Under the pieces are notes generated by a model. That model was not told where the DNA came from. It saw only the letters and a list, made by a program, of their open reading frames with translations, and searched no databases. Below are positions 8,188 through 16,377 of a stretch of DNA of 39,739 nt, in pieces. Position 1 is the stretch's first letter, and each line of letters starts with the position of its first letter. Both the position numbers and the translations under genes were made by a program. The stretch is taken from assembly GCA_964639665.1 (NCBI GenBank), contig CAZXEU010000132.1, positions 1 through 39,739 of the forward strand, given 5' to 3'. Origin of the DNA: CAZXEU01 sp964639665. Its GTDB lineage: Bacteria; Bacteroidota; Rhodothermia; Rhodothermales; Bin80.

Positions 8188-9096
8188 TCAAACGATCCAT
8201 CCGATACTGAAGAGTGCACTGTGTATAAAGAGCAGCAAGCTGGTCGCACCAAGCAGCGGGTTCAGCGCGACCGGGTCGGTGGCGCTGTAGAGGCGATGAA
8301 ATATGGCAAGCGCCGGAAGAACGATCACGACCGGCAGCCCGGCCCATGTGTGCGAATTGGAGAACAGCACGATATCCAGAGGGATAAGGGCGGCAGCGAC
8401 AACGCAAAAGGCCCAGGCTCCGATGCCGAACCTCTTGCCAAAGCGAACGACCAGGGTCCGCTTACCTGCCTTCCGATCTTCTGCCACGTCACGGATATTG
8501 TTTACCAGAAGGATGGCAACGGCCAGGAATCCGGGGGCCATACCGACGAGCAGCACAAGCGGCTCAATAGCCAGGGCTTGCACGTAGTACGTCCCCCCCA
8601 CGGCCACGGGCCCGAAGAATACCAGAACGAAGAGATCAGCCAGGCCCGTGCGGGCGAGCGAGTACCGGCTCGTGCTGTACAGCACGCCAGAAGCGATGGC
8701 CAGAACCCCAACCACGAGGATGGGCCAGCCAGCACGTACGACCAGGTACAGCCCGCACAGGAACGCGGCCGTGAAGGCAGCATGGGCCGCTGCTCTTAGC
8801 GCTCCGGGAGAAACAAGCCCGGCCTGGGCTGCGCGGCGCGGCCCCTTTCTGTCCTTCGTGTCGGCACCGCTTGCCACGTCCCTGTAATCGTTCCAGAGAT
8901 TCGTCCCCACCTGTATGAGCAGAGCGGAGATCAGGGCGCATGCCGCAGCGGCAGAGTGCCACGCGCCAGCTTCGTAGGCCATCGCGCATCCCACCAGGAC
9001 CGGAGACACGGCCACGGTGAGTGTCTTCGGGCGAATCGCTCCCAGCCACACGGCCGGGGACGCAGGCCGCGATGAACCGCATGCCGATTGTGTCAC
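8188..9096 (-). CDS. menA: 1,4-Dihydroxy-2-naphthoate polyprenyltransferase
   Basis: A 302-aa integral membrane UbiA-family prenyltransferase that attaches the polyprenyl tail to DHNA, giving demethylmenaquinone. The first Asp-rich motif is NLWNDYRDVASGADTKDR (about residues 66-83) and the second is NNIRDVAEDRKAGKRT (near 200). The remaining sequence is a series of about eight or nine hydrophobic helices. The start is GTG at 9096, overlapping the menB stop as GTGA. The substrate DHNA comes from menF-D-B, and the polyprenyl chain depends on isoprenoid precursors from the dxr pathway encoded further along. Confidence 0.94.
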   Translation of the reverse strand: MTQSACGSSRPASPAVWLGAIRPKTLTVAVSPVLVGCAMAYEAGAWHSAAAACALISALLIQVGTNLWNDYRDVASGADTKDRKGPRRAAQAGLVSPGALRAAAHAAFTAAFLCGLYLVVRAGWPILVVGVLAIASGVLYSTSRYSLARTGLADLFVLVFFGPVAVGGTYYVQALAIEPLVLLVGMAPGFLAVAILLVNNIRDVAEDRKAGKRTLVVRFGKRFGIGAWAFCVVAAALIPLDIVLFSNSHTWAGLPVVIVLPALAIFHRLYSATDPVALNPLLGATSLLLFIHSALFSIGWIV

Positions 9097-9980
9097 GGCT
9101 TGTAGCCGTCCTTGTCAAACTGCGGCGGCCGTCGGTCCAGGTAGGCCCGCTTGCCTTCCTGCCCCTCTTCGGTCATGTAGAACAGCATGGTAGCATGTCC
9201 TGCCAGCTCCTGCAGTCCGGCCTGCCCGTCGCAGTCCGCGTTGAGTCCGGCCTTCAGCATGCGGATGGCAATATTGGAATTGAGCAGGATTTCCCGGCAC
9301 CACTGTACGGTTTCCAGCTCGAGGCGCTCAAGTGGAACCACGGCATTTACCAGACCCATCTCCAGCGCCTGCTGCGCATCATAGGGCCGGCACAGGAACC
9401 AGATCTCGCGCGCCTTCTTCTGGCCGACGCTGCGCGCCAGGAAGCTGGCTCCGTATCCTCCGTCAAACGAGCCCACCTTGGGACCGGTCTGCATGAAGCG
9501 CGCGTTTTCCGCAGCGATCGTTAGATCGCAAATCACATGCAATACGTGACCGCCGCCGACGGCCCACCCCGCAACCATGGCGATGACAGGCTTGGGGCAG
9601 GTTCGTATCTGGCGCTGAAAATCGAGCACGTTCAGGCGCTGGACTCCCGTTGCCGATTCGGTATAGCCGTGGTCGCCACGGATCCGCTGGTCGCCTCCGG
9701 AGCAGAATGCGTGCGGACCCTCCCCGGTCAGTATGATGACGCCGATGCGCGGATCGTCGCGGCTCTTGCCGAGCGCATCCTGCATTTCGGCCACCGTGAG
9801 CGGTCGAAACGCGTTGCGTACTTCGGGCCTGTTGATGGTGATCTTTGCGATGCCCTCTGTGTCGGTGCCCTCGACACCGACATGAAAGGTGATGTCCGTG
9901 TAGGTGCCGGCTTGCTGCCATTCAACAGGCCCTTCGACAACAGGCCTGTGTGTAAAGTGGTGTCGCTTTCCTGATGCCAT
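9093..9980 (-). CDS. menB: 1,4-Dihydroxy-2-naphthoyl-CoA synthase
   Basis: A 295-aa crotonase-family enzyme that ring-closes o-succinylbenzoyl-CoA. Typical MenB segments are NRPEVRNAFRPLTVAEMQ, the oxyanion region AFCSGGDQRIRGDHGY, GWAVGGGHVLHV, and the MenB-specific ...GPKVGSFDGGYGASFLAR and KKAREIWFLCRPYDAQQAL. The C-terminus (RRPPQFDKDGYKP) has the standard tail. ATG 9980 has a purine-rich AGG directly in front. The gene lies 47 bp downstream of menD and overlaps menA by 4 nt. Confidence 0.96.
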   Translation of the reverse strand: MASGKRHHFTHRPVVEGPVEWQQAGTYTDITFHVGVEGTDTEGIAKITINRPEVRNAFRPLTVAEMQDALGKSRDDPRIGVIILTGEGPHAFCSGGDQRIRGDHGYTESATGVQRLNVLDFQRQIRTCPKPVIAMVAGWAVGGGHVLHVICDLTIAAENARFMQTGPKVGSFDGGYGASFLARSVGQKKAREIWFLCRPYDAQQALEMGLVNAVVPLERLELETVQWCREILLNSNIAIRMLKAGLNADCDGQAGLQELAGHATMLFYMTEEGQEGKRAYLDRRPPQFDKDGYKP

Positions 9981-10027
9981 CCTGGATACTCGTTGCCTGT
10001 TCCTGTTTGCCTCTTGTGTGCGTCCCG

Positions 10028-11752
10028 CTACGCGTCGCGGGTCAATGTCGCGTGCAATTCAAGGTTTGAATCGCGATCCGTCTTCACCTCTATTAAAGTG
10101 GAAACCCCGCTGTCGCATGCGCGGGCGTATGCCTCATTGAATTCCTTACGGGTATCCGGACACACGTACTTGAGTCCGAACATCCGTGCTGCGTCCCGGA
10201 ATGCCAGCCCGTGGGGTGTACCCAGAACAGTCTCGAAGCCCCCTTCGGCCAAAGCGCCGGGAATGAAGTGAAAGATACCGCCTCCGTTGTTGTTAAGAAC
10301 GACGACCACAAGACCGGCTTTCCTGGCAAGCTCAAGAGAGTTGAGATCATGCAGCAGAGCAAGATCCCCCACAATGGCCGTAACCGGATGCGACAGGCCT
10401 GCCGAAAAACCTGCTGCACTTGCAATGGTGCCGTCAATGCCGCTGGCTCCGCGGTTTGCGGCAACCCGGACAGGCGGACCATCGGCCGCCGCGAACAGGT
10501 CCATGTCCCTCGCCGGCATGCTGCTGCTAACAAACAGCGCGTGCGATTCGGGGACGAGGCGCGAGACCGCCCTTGCCACGTAGGGCTCGGAAACAGATGC
10601 CGTATCCTCCAGCACTGACTCCGTCCGCCTTTCCTCTGCCAAGTAGCGCCCCCTCCAGGACTGAAGCCAGTCTGCTGCGAAGGACGGCGCTGCGCGCTCC
10701 TGAAGCGCCTCACACAGCCGGGCGACATCGCACTGCAGGCGATGCGTCACATGGTGATCCGGATCGATGCGCTCCGGTCCCTCGTCCGCCAGGATGTAGG
10801 CTTTGGGCCGATGCCTGCGAAGGTACTTTCGCAATTCCTTTGAAACACACGTTCTGCCCAGTTGCAGCACAATGTCCGGCGCATGCGCATCCGCAAATTT
10901 GCTGCGGCAAAGAAGCCTCTCGAATCCGCCCACCAGGGTCGGAGAGTCCTGGTGGCCCAGGCGCAAATGGGATAGGAGGTCGGCGAGCACCGGCCACCCC
11001 AGGTGGACCGAAAGCCGGAGCACCGCCCGTGCACCCTCCTGCGACCTAAGCCTGCCAGCCACAATCAGGCCCTTCGCACATTCATTCAACAGGCTTGCGA
11101 TGCCATCCTGTTGCGGCAGCCTGGGACTAGCCATCCCGTAACGGGTATACGGCGCAGCCGACCGTGTCCATAGGGCCAGCGATTCGGCCAAATCAGGCGA
11201 CCGGGCGGGCTGCCCGACCAGCGGTGCCCTGAACATGCAGTTGACGTGAACCGGTCCCTCGGGTGTTCCGCGACTTCGGTAATAGGCCTGGTCCAGGGTC
11301 GTCAGTACGTAAGAGGGATCCACAGCGCCTGAAGGTGCAGGAAGATCCACGAACCAGCGCACGAAGCGTCCGAAAACCCCGACCTGTTCAATGGTCTGGT
11401 TTGCTCCCGTGTCCCGAAGCTCCGGCGGACGGTCCGCCGTCAGAAGCAGCATGGGCACGTGATCGATGCTAGCCTCGATAACGGCCGGCAGACCGTGCCC
11501 CAGCGCGGTGCCGGATGTGGTGATCCATACCGCCGGCCGTCCCGTGGCTCTGGCGTAGCCGAGCGCATAGAATGCCGCGCCGCGCTCATCGTAGTGCACG
11601 ACAATACGTGCAGCCTCATGAGCTTCCGCTGCGAGGGCCAAGGGAGCGCTGCGTAGACCCGGGGCAATGCAGAAGACGTCCACGCCGCACCGCACCAGCT
11701 CTTCCACCATGAGCTCCGCCCATAGTCGATTGAAGCTGCCGCCTTCGTTCAT
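10028..11752 (-). CDS. menD: SEPHCHC synthase (2-succinyl-5-enolpyruvyl-6-hydroxy-3-cyclohexene-1-carboxylate synthase)
   Basis: ThDP-dependent enzyme of 574 aa that adds the succinyl semialdehyde unit from 2-oxoglutarate to isochorismate. The conserved ThDP-activating Glu is E56 in VVHYDERGAAF, followed by the MenD-typical ARATGRPAVWITTSGTA and LTADRPPELRDTGANQTI. The C-terminal ThDP/metal motif is GDLALLHDLNSLELA...VVLNNNGGGIFHFIP. ATG 11752 overlaps the menF stop as ATGA, so MenF and MenD are likely made together, which makes sense because isochorismate is shared and unstable. Confidence 0.96.
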   Translation of the reverse strand: MNEGGSFNRLWAELMVEELVRCGVDVFCIAPGLRSAPLALAAEAHEAARIVVHYDERGAAFYALGYARATGRPAVWITTSGTALGHGLPAVIEASIDHVPMLLLTADRPPELRDTGANQTIEQVGVFGRFVRWFVDLPAPSGAVDPSYVLTTLDQAYYRSRGTPEGPVHVNCMFRAPLVGQPARSPDLAESLALWTRSAAPYTRYGMASPRLPQQDGIASLLNECAKGLIVAGRLRSQEGARAVLRLSVHLGWPVLADLLSHLRLGHQDSPTLVGGFERLLCRSKFADAHAPDIVLQLGRTCVSKELRKYLRRHRPKAYILADEGPERIDPDHHVTHRLQCDVARLCEALQERAAPSFAADWLQSWRGRYLAEERRTESVLEDTASVSEPYVARAVSRLVPESHALFVSSSMPARDMDLFAAADGPPVRVAANRGASGIDGTIASAAGFSAGLSHPVTAIVGDLALLHDLNSLELARKAGLVVVVLNNNGGGIFHFIPGALAEGGFETVLGTPHGLAFRDAARMFGLKYVCPDTRKEFNEAYARACDSGVSTLIEVKTDRDSNLELHATLTRDA

Positions 11753-13164
11753 GGCCGGGATACGGGTACTCCGCTCCGTTTTCCGAGCCCGATTACGCGC
11801 ATGAAAGTTCCAATCTTGTGCTCAATCTCCCGCCATTCGGCATAGGGAGTAGAGCCGTAGACAATGCCGGCCCCGGAATACAGTGCGAGCGAATTGCGGC
11901 AAACCAGCCCCGACCTGATTGCCACGGCGAATTCGGAAGCGTCCTTGCTGATCCACCCGACGGGACCTGCATACCAGCCTCTGTCGAAGGTTTCGCGCTC
12001 GCGGATGGCCTCTATTGCAGCCTGAACCGGATAGCCGCCGACCGCCGGCGTGGGATGCAGCGCCTCCAGGACATCCAGGCTTGTTACACCTGGATGGAGG
12101 ATTGCCCTCGCGCGTGACTGCAGGTGCAGGGTAGATGCAAGCTTCATGATAGCGGGTTGCCGATCCAGATGAAACCCCGACGAAAGCGGCTCAAGCTGCT
12201 CGCGAATGCTGACCCGGACGTAGTCGTGCTCGAGCCTGTCCTTCTTGCTGTTTTTCAGCTTTGCGACCTGCCGCTCATCCTCTTCGCCCGGCGCTCCACG
12301 AGGCCGCGTGCCGGCAACGGCCTCGCTTTCCAGCTCCATGCCGTCCAGTTTGAATAGCCTCTCGGGCGAGGCCCCGACAAACGCCGCGCCGCCCGCAGGC
12401 TGAAAACAGTAATGGAAGCTGTCCATAGTGCCTGATGCAAGACTCTCAAGCACGGAAACAGGCTCCAGTGCGTCCATGAATTCATAAACCGCCTTGCGCG
12501 CAAAAACCACCTTGTCAAGAGTGGTGCGCGAGAATGCATCCAGAGCCCACAGGATGGACTCGTTCCACCTTCCCTCGTCCGGATCGTCATAGCGGGAAAA
12601 CGGCCTTGGGATGCCCCTCGTATAGGCAGTCTCCCCGTTGCATACGTTCTCCAGCTCATCCACCGCACATTCAGCAAACAAGAGGTCGCGCGGCATGACC
12701 AAATTGCATGCAATGGTTGATCCCCCGGGGGTCCGGCGAATTTCGAAACGCGGCAAGACAAACTGGTAGGCGCCGAAGGGCTTCCACCGTACATCACGCG
12801 CCCCGGCCCTGTCAAAGCGCATTCCGCCATAGAGACGCACCCCGGAGGCACACGTGTCAAGTACCGGCGTGAGCGCTGCACGCAGGCCTGATGCACTGGA
12901 GGCAGCCATGTGGCGATCAGCTACGCCGATGGCCGCAACCGTTTCCCTTTCGTCCCGGCTGGACCAGTAGATGCGCGTGCGGTCCGCATGTGGGCGAAGC
13001 CAGTCGAACACATTTTGGGGCTCCTGGTCCACGCTGATGCGAATCCGGCGAACCTGCTCCCCTTTCCAGGCGGCCGCGCAGGCGCACACGCGAGCCAGCA
13101 GCGCACGCATGCTCGCGCGCGCATTCGTCTGCATCGCGGTAGATATTCGCGGGCCTGCCGCCAT
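11749..13164 (-). CDS. menF: Isochorismate synthase
   Basis: A 471-aa chorismate-binding enzyme, first step of the menaquinone route. The C-terminal catalytic domain shows KVVFAR (K218, the expected general base), FVGASPERL (262-270), AVAGTRPRG (283-290), HPTPAVGGYP (370-379), the RGWYAGPVGW segment and YSGAGIVYGSTPYAEWREIEHK (429-450) with the Mg-binding Glu residues. The N-terminal 120 residues are variable, as usual. ATG 13164 is the first start of the operon; 42 bp separate it from the membrane-protein gene upstream. An entC-type enzyme is also possible by sequence, but menD directly downstream settles the role. Confidence 0.93.
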   Translation of the reverse strand: MAAGPRISTAMQTNARASMRALLARVCACAAAWKGEQVRRIRISVDQEPQNVFDWLRPHADRTRIYWSSRDERETVAAIGVADRHMAASSASGLRAALTPVLDTCASGVRLYGGMRFDRAGARDVRWKPFGAYQFVLPRFEIRRTPGGSTIACNLVMPRDLLFAECAVDELENVCNGETAYTRGIPRPFSRYDDPDEGRWNESILWALDAFSRTTLDKVVFARKAVYEFMDALEPVSVLESLASGTMDSFHYCFQPAGGAAFVGASPERLFKLDGMELESEAVAGTRPRGAPGEEDERQVAKLKNSKKDRLEHDYVRVSIREQLEPLSSGFHLDRQPAIMKLASTLHLQSRARAILHPGVTSLDVLEALHPTPAVGGYPVQAAIEAIRERETFDRGWYAGPVGWISKDASEFAVAIRSGLVCRNSLALYSGAGIVYGSTPYAEWREIEHKIGTFMRVIGLGKRSGVPVSRP

Positions 13165-13206
13165 AGTTCGAAAGTGGAAAAGACTGCGGAAATGCTCCCT
13201 GTTCGG

Positions 13207-13833
13207 TTACTTGCGTTTCAGAGTCTGAGCAATTCTGTCTTCAATTTCAGCAAATCCCTGGAGCGTTACGCCAAAGTGCAATGCCGCACGCACAATAAGC
13301 GCACGCAGCACATAGTCCGGCACGGGCAGGCTGTATAGCGAGGCCCGTATGGGTCGGACCACGGGCTGGACGCCCAATCTGAGCAGGTCCCAGCGTAATA
13401 GAACAAAGCTCACAAGGCCTATTGCGAGCGCTACAAATTCCGACCGGATAGCAAAGATGCTCATCGTCCACACGTAGTAGGCTGCCTGCAGCATCACGCT
13501 ATCCAGCAGCCGAAAGAGAGGCACCAACAGGCGGCTTACCAAGGCCGGGCCAAGACATTGCCAGGCCACAAAGACCACTACCGCCGCCAGAAATGCCTTC
13601 AGGGACGGAATCAGGAAAAGCAGTGTCGGCAGGAGCCAAAGGGCGAGCGTTTGGGGAGAGCGGAGCCACACTTCGGCATCAGCCAGCAGGCGGCCGAGAG
13701 ACTGGCGATCCACGACGGCGCCCGCGTAGTCACGCACCCACGCCTCCCGCGTTCTGAACCAGATGCCCGAATCCGTAAAGATTCCCCGGGGAGTGTCTAC
13801 AAATGTAGCTTCCGTCCGGAGAAAAAGGGGCAT
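13207..13833 (-). CDS. Predicted membrane protein of unknown family
   Basis: A 208-aa protein starting at ATG 13833. Residues 1-60 are soluble-looking, then hydrophobic segments lie at about 62-97 (probably two helices), 113-130 and 131-147, followed by a basic linker (VVRPIRASLYSL) and a C-terminal amphipathic region ending in TLKRK. I do not recognise the family. It lies between cdaR (58 bp upstream) and menF (42 bp downstream), all on one strand, so it is likely cotranscribed with the men genes, but nothing in the sequence links it to quinone synthesis. Confidence 0.75.
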   Translation of the reverse strand: MPLFLRTEATFVDTPRGIFTDSGIWFRTREAWVRDYAGAVVDRQSLGRLLADAEVWLRSPQTLALWLLPTLLFLIPSLKAFLAAVVVFVAWQCLGPALVSRLLVPLFRLLDSVMLQAAYYVWTMSIFAIRSEFVALAIGLVSFVLLRWDLLRLGVQPVVRPIRASLYSLPVPDYVLRALIVRAALHFGVTLQGFAEIEDRIAQTLKRK

Positions 13834-13891
13834 GACACTGTCAGGCGGATACGCAGTCTCCCATTCGGGATTTGGCCCCCGCTCAACTCCT

Positions 13892-14887
13892 CTACTCCGA
13901 ACCGAGAAAGATGAAGTAGGCCAGTGTCCTCGGATAGGTTTCGACGGGGCGTACTAACAATTCGGTCGGCAGATGGATCCTTGGAGTAACGCGGCCGGTC
14001 GTGTCGCTGCGTATGTCGTCGTACGGCACAGTAGCGTAAAAGTCCTCCGCGCCCAGCGCGGCATCGAACTGCGACAGGGCGACGCGATAGGTGACCTCGA
14101 CGCTGCCGGGGTCCAGTTCCACGGGAGGCTGCGTGGTGGGCAGATCCGTTACAATAACCGGCAAGATGCGGGCCGCTTCTGTAAAGCGGTGCGCATTGGA
14201 ATGAAGCACCACGTGCGAAGGATTAAGCTGGACAAGATCGGACAGGCTATCGGATAGAGGCAGGTGGATATTCACGGAATCCCTGAGTCCCGCGTGGATG
14301 CCCGAAACAGTGGGCCAGGCCCGCAGCTCGGTGACCACGGATAGAGCGCCTTCCACATCCACGGAATCCGGTACCACTACGGGTTCTGTAAAGAAGTCAA
14401 ACGTCTCCTGGGGTTCGAGGACGGCGCGCACCTCAACAGGAACGCGCCTTCGGATCCTCTCCTCAATGCTCAACTGGATGCGCTCCGGGAAGAAATCTTC
14501 AACGGTTACGTCCTGAGGCAGATTGGCTACCGAGGCCAGCATGACAGCATCCTGCGAGGCATCGATGTCGACCAGCGGCCTGTCATATTTCAAGCTGAAA
14601 AGCGCGGTACCCGTACCCCGAACTCGGGCCTGAACACTCTTCGGCGGCGCCGCAATCAAGGCCGAGTCCGGCGGAAGATTCACAACGCGAGTTTCCAGCT
14701 CGACCAGTACCGTATATGTTTCGTCCAGGCTAAGCGTTATCCACATCACCAGGGCCACCGAAACGCAGACCGATACGACCAGACCGGGCCGTCGGCTGCC
14801 GCCCCCTGCCCGGTCCTCCAGCTCGGCCCCGACCAGGCGCCTCAGCGCAGACTGCAAGCCTGCAAAGGAAAACCGCTTCTTGCTCAT
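13892..14887 (-). CDS. YbbR/CdaR-like membrane-anchored protein
   Basis: A 331-aa protein: basic cytoplasmic N-terminus, one transmembrane helix at about residues 34-52 (GLVVSVCVSVALVMWITLSL), then an extracytoplasmic part made of YbbR-type repeats. Landmarks include PPKSVQARVRGTGTALF and PVEVRAVL...VVPDSVDVEGA. In Firmicutes, CdaR of this family regulates the diadenylate cyclase CdaA; in Bacteroidota related proteins are usual but their partner is less certain. No cdaA lies in the window. ATG 14887 overlaps the stop of the short ORF upstream as ATGA. Confidence 0.75.
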   Translation of the reverse strand: MSKKRFSFAGLQSALRRLVGAELEDRAGGGSRRPGLVVSVCVSVALVMWITLSLDETYTVLVELETRVVNLPPDSALIAAPPKSVQARVRGTGTALFSLKYDRPLVDIDASQDAVMLASVANLPQDVTVEDFFPERIQLSIEERIRRRVPVEVRAVLEPQETFDFFTEPVVVPDSVDVEGALSVVTELRAWPTVSGIHAGLRDSVNIHLPLSDSLSDLVQLNPSHVVLHSNAHRFTEAARILPVIVTDLPTTQPPVELDPGSVEVTYRVALSQFDAALGAEDFYATVPYDDIRSDTTGRVTPRIHLPTELLVRPVETYPRTLAYFIFLGSE

Positions 14888-15168
14888 GACAGATTAAGCG
14901 CCAGCTTCCCAATTGGATCGAACCAGACCAGCTGGCGGCAGCCTTTACTCTGCTTGCACCGTTCGGAAACGCCACCGCGAGTCTGCATGCGCAATGCGGC
15001 TCCAGTCCCTGTGCCGGATACAAACACCACTGTCCTGGACATCCCTGTCGGCCCCTTCGTGCACAAAAGCGCGAGCCGGTATTCAAGCGCTCTGGAATCG
15101 CCGGAACCGGCAAATCCAATAGATACACTGCGAAGATAGACGGGGCCTTCGCTATTGTCAACGGACAA
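14884..15168 (-). CDS. Short ORF of unknown function between a glycosyltransferase and cdaR
   Basis: The minus-strand interval left between the glycosyltransferase stop (15158) and cdaR start (14887) is fully open in one frame, which ends in TGA overlapping the cdaR ATG as ATGA, the junction used by many neighbours here. TTG 15168 would give 94 aa, starting 11 nt inside the upstream gene. Recognisable stretches are ALEYRLALLCTKGPTG, SRTVVFVSGTGTGAALRMQ and CRQLVWFDPIGKLALNLS. The middle part vaguely resembles the C-terminus of FimT/GspH-type pseudopilins (hydrophobic strand then 'GxG'), but no N-terminal prepilin helix is present. It may be a truncated remnant or a small cysteine-containing protein. 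Confidence 0.45.
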   Translation of the reverse strand: MSVDNSEGPVYLRSVSIGFAGSGDSRALEYRLALLCTKGPTGMSRTVVFVSGTGTGAALRMQTRGGVSERCKQSKGCRQLVWFDPIGKLALNLS

Positions 15169-16366
15169 GGTCCCTGTACATCCGGACCATGGGCCGGACG
15201 GTAGCATCCCAGTTGTATCGATCCACCGCGGCGCAGTGGCCATTCTCTCCCAGCCTTGCAGCAAGGTCGGGATCCTGGGCCAGTCTGGATAAGGCTTCCG
15301 CCATCGCTTCCACGTCACCGTAAGGAACAACCACTCCGCACTGCGCCTCGTTCACCACGCGTTCCATCGATACGCAATTGGTTACCAGTACCGGTCGCTT
15401 GAGGTACATGTAGTGGAATAACTTGTGGGGAGCGGATGCGTCATTGTGCGCTCCCTTTACGTGCGGAGCCAGGCACGCCCGGCTGCCCAGAATGTAGCTC
15501 TTCAGCAGAGGTCGCGGCTTCCAACCGTGGAATTCGATGCGGTCTGAAACTCCGCATTCAACGGACAGGGCCTCCAGCTCCCCGCGTATTCTTCCCTCTC
15601 CGACAACGACCAGTTTGCACGGCACGCGTGCAAGGACACGCGGCATCGCGCGTATGACTATGTCCAGTCCGCGATGCAGGTTGATGGTCCCCGTATAGAC
15701 AAACGTGGTTTCTTCGCGCAAAGAACTGACTATTTGCGCGTCCGTCCTGCATTCATCGACCTCCTTGACATTGATCGTGTTGGGAACAATGACCTGATGT
15801 GATTCCGGCAAGCGTATCTCGCCACAGCGATCCCGCATTTCCTGGACGACGAATATAACCCTGTCCAGTGCGTTGACCCAGCGCTCTTCAAGACGCCGCC
15901 AGCGCGGAATACTGACGAAAAAGCGGCCCGGAAAACGGGTGCTCCACGCGTAGTGCCGGAGAACTTCCGGGTAATTCTCGTGAAGGTCGCCGACAACAGG
16001 AAGCCCGAGGCGTGCCGCGGCCCGCAGACCCCCTCCAAAAATCCAGAGATCATGCAAATGCAGCACGTCAAACGGATACCTGCGGTACACCTTCCTTATT
16101 TCGCGATCCAGAAAGTACGTGAGAACGGGTACTGTGCCTGCCAGCCCTCGCATCTTATTGCGAAGCTCCCTTGGCAGGCGCCGCCTGATTATCCGTATTC
16201 CCCGGTAGAATTCTTCTGGAGGTCGTGAATCGGGGCCAATGGCCAGAAGCAAGACCTCAAAACCTGCCTCGACGAGAGATACAGCCTCATTCTCCACTCG
16301 CGTATCCGGCGGAAAGGGCTCATCCAGTACCATCAGAATTCTGGCCTTACCCGATTGCTCCTGCAT
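15158..16366 (-). CDS. Glycosyltransferase, GT4 (GT-B fold)
   Basis: A 402-aa cytoplasmic or membrane-associated sugar transferase. The N-terminal acceptor domain begins ILMVLDEPFPPDTRVENEA, typical of GT4 enzymes that build surface polysaccharide. The C-terminal donor domain has TFVYTGTINLHRGLDIVIRA, VVVGEGRIRGELE and a SAPHKLFHYMYLKRPVLVTN motif where the E-x7-E glycosyltransferase signature is partly altered. ATG 16366 is preceded by a strong AGGAGGGC ribosome-binding sequence. It is last in a row with wecB and another glycosyltransferase, supporting a glycan-assembly role; the actual donor and acceptor cannot be read. Confidence 0.88.
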   Translation of the reverse strand: MQEQSGKARILMVLDEPFPPDTRVENEAVSLVEAGFEVLLLAIGPDSRPPEEFYRGIRIIRRRLPRELRNKMRGLAGTVPVLTYFLDREIRKVYRRYPFDVLHLHDLWIFGGGLRAAARLGLPVVGDLHENYPEVLRHYAWSTRFPGRFFVSIPRWRRLEERWVNALDRVIFVVQEMRDRCGEIRLPESHQVIVPNTINVKEVDECRTDAQIVSSLREETTFVYTGTINLHRGLDIVIRAMPRVLARVPCKLVVVGEGRIRGELEALSVECGVSDRIEFHGWKPRPLLKSYILGSRACLAPHVKGAHNDASAPHKLFHYMYLKRPVLVTNCVSMERVVNEAQCGVVVPYGDVEAMAEALSRLAQDPDLAARLGENGHCAAVDRYNWDATVRPMVRMYRDLVR

Positions 16367-16377
16367 GGACTGCCCTC

